Positions 6,905 to 7,066 of a stretch of DNA of 7,066 nucleotides are shown piece by piece. The stretch spans positions 1 through 7,066 of the forward strand of contig CAPHZB010000068.1 of the NCBI GenBank assembly GCA_948629335.1. The letters are read 5' to 3'. The DNA is from an uncultured Bacilli bacterium (GTDB taxonomy: Bacteria > Bacillota_I > Bacilli_A > RF39 > UBA660). Position numbers and translations under genes: made by a program. Within the stretch, counting starts at the first letter, position 1, and each line of letters opens with the position of its first letter. A model generated the notes under the pieces. It saw only the letters and a program-made list of their open reading frames with translations. It was not told where the DNA came from and searched no databases.

Positions 6905-6915
6905 CCATCCCTTCT
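6905..6915 (-). promoter_or_regulatory. Ribosome binding site supporting the downstream ATG of the ChW gene
   Basis: AGAAGGGATGG on the minus strand places GAAGGG nine bases before ATG 6897-6899. No comparable site is found at a usual distance from ATG 6924-6926 or from the ATG at 6906-6908, so this decides for the shorter protein with a clean signal peptide. Confidence 0.55.
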
Positions 6916-6944
6916 GTTTTTTCCATTTCTGGAGTATTTTCTTT

Positions 6945-6950
6945 CCTCCT
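6945..6950 (-). promoter_or_regulatory. AGGAGG at the predicted 5' end of the ChW transcript (possible STAB-SD)
   Basis: A perfect AGGAGG lies where transcription from the promoter at 6957-6985 should begin (about seven bases past the -10). It is 18 bases from the nearest ATG (6926) and 45 from the preferred ATG (6899), too far for normal initiation. Bases GGAG (6946-6949) can also pair with CTCC (6931-6934). It resembles the 5'-end SD stabilisers (STAB-SD) known from Bacillus thuringiensis cry3A mRNA. Confidence 0.45.
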
Positions 6951-6956
6951 AGATAC

Positions 6957-6985
6957 ATTCTATTACGTTTTTCCCCATTTGTCAA
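6957..6985 (-). promoter_or_regulatory. Sigma-A promoter of the ChW-repeat gene
   Basis: On the minus strand, a perfect -35 box TTGACA (6980-6985) and a -10 box TAGAAT (6957-6962, five of six) have the ideal 17-base spacer. This is the best promoter in the window and implies strong expression. The predicted start is near 6950, leaving a leader of about 51 nt to the preferred ATG. The upstream DNA is A+T-rich and could act as an UP element. Confidence 0.87.
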
Positions 6986-6990
6986 CAAAT
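6977..6990. promoter_or_regulatory. Inverted repeat over the -35 box, candidate operator
   Basis: ATTTGT-CA-ACAAAT is a perfect 6-base-arm inverted repeat with a two-base centre, and it fully covers the -35 box of the ChW promoter. A repressor bound here would block RNA polymerase. The arms are short and A+T-rich and part of the symmetry comes from the -35 hexamer itself, so chance is a real alternative. Confidence 0.3.
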
Positions 6991-6996
6991 AATTAC

Positions 6997-7012
6997 TGTT
7001 AAATTTTGTTAA
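6997..7012. repeat. Short direct repeat in helical phase upstream of the ChW promoter
   Basis: TGTTAA occurs at 6997-7002 and 7007-7012, exactly 10 bases apart, with the nearer copy 12 bases upstream of the -35 box. This could be an activator site or part of an UP element. Bases 7013-7066 beyond it are A+T-rich and show no gene. Confidence 0.3.
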
Positions 7013-7066
7013 TGTGAAAAATTTTTGAAAATGTCCCTATGCTAAAAAAGAATAATTAGTAAAAAT

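Noticed and set aside
6760..7002. Plus-strand 80-codon open frame across the ChW signal peptide and promoter
   Set aside because: Its hydrophobic look is the complement of the signal-peptide coding DNA; it crosses a strong opposite promoter and has no RBS.

Overview
The window is A+T-rich DNA from a low-GC Gram-positive bacterium (Bacillota). Three things support this: strong AGGAGG-type ribosome binding sites with frequent TTG and GTG starts, sigma-A-like promoters, and a secreted protein with ChW repeats (clostridial hydrophobic, conserved Trp), which are typical of Clostridia and Erysipelotrichia-like gut bacteria. UGA is used as a stop and Trp is read from TGG, so this is the standard bacterial code and not the Mycoplasma code. 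The genus cannot be fixed from the sequence alone.

Every gene I can support lies on the minus strand, so the biological reading order is right to left. At the right end (about 4915-7012) is a single-gene unit. It has a near-consensus promoter, a 5'-terminal AGGAGG, a 644-residue secreted protein (signal peptide, three ChW repeats, long alpha-helical repeats) and a strong intrinsic terminator. Next (388-4745) is a compact four-gene operon with its own promoter and terminator: a family 2 glycosyltransferase, an EpsF-like GT4 glycosyltransferase, an EpsG/Wzy-type polymerase, and a second GT4 glycosyltransferase. Consecutive genes overlap by 23, 4 and 23 nt, and all four use non-ATG starts (TTG, GTG, GTG, TTG). 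At the left edge (1-274) are a good promoter and the first 68 codons of a PD-(D/E)XK (Rpn/PDDEXK_2-type) nuclease-like gene cut by the window.

Together the operon looks like part of a surface-glycan pathway. The three glycosyltransferases would extend a lipid-linked repeat unit in the cytoplasm and the membrane polymerase would join units outside. The unit lacks an initiating phosphoglycosyltransferase, a Wzx flippase and chain-length control, so these must be supplied from elsewhere. The neighbouring ChW protein is probably exported and associated with the cell surface; a functional link to the glycan is only suggested by proximity. I see no rRNA, tRNA, CRISPR array or insertion sequence. 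The most unusual signals are the transcript of the ChW gene that appears to begin with a Shine-Dalgarno sequence too far from any start codon, and the all-non-ATG, overlapping operon.
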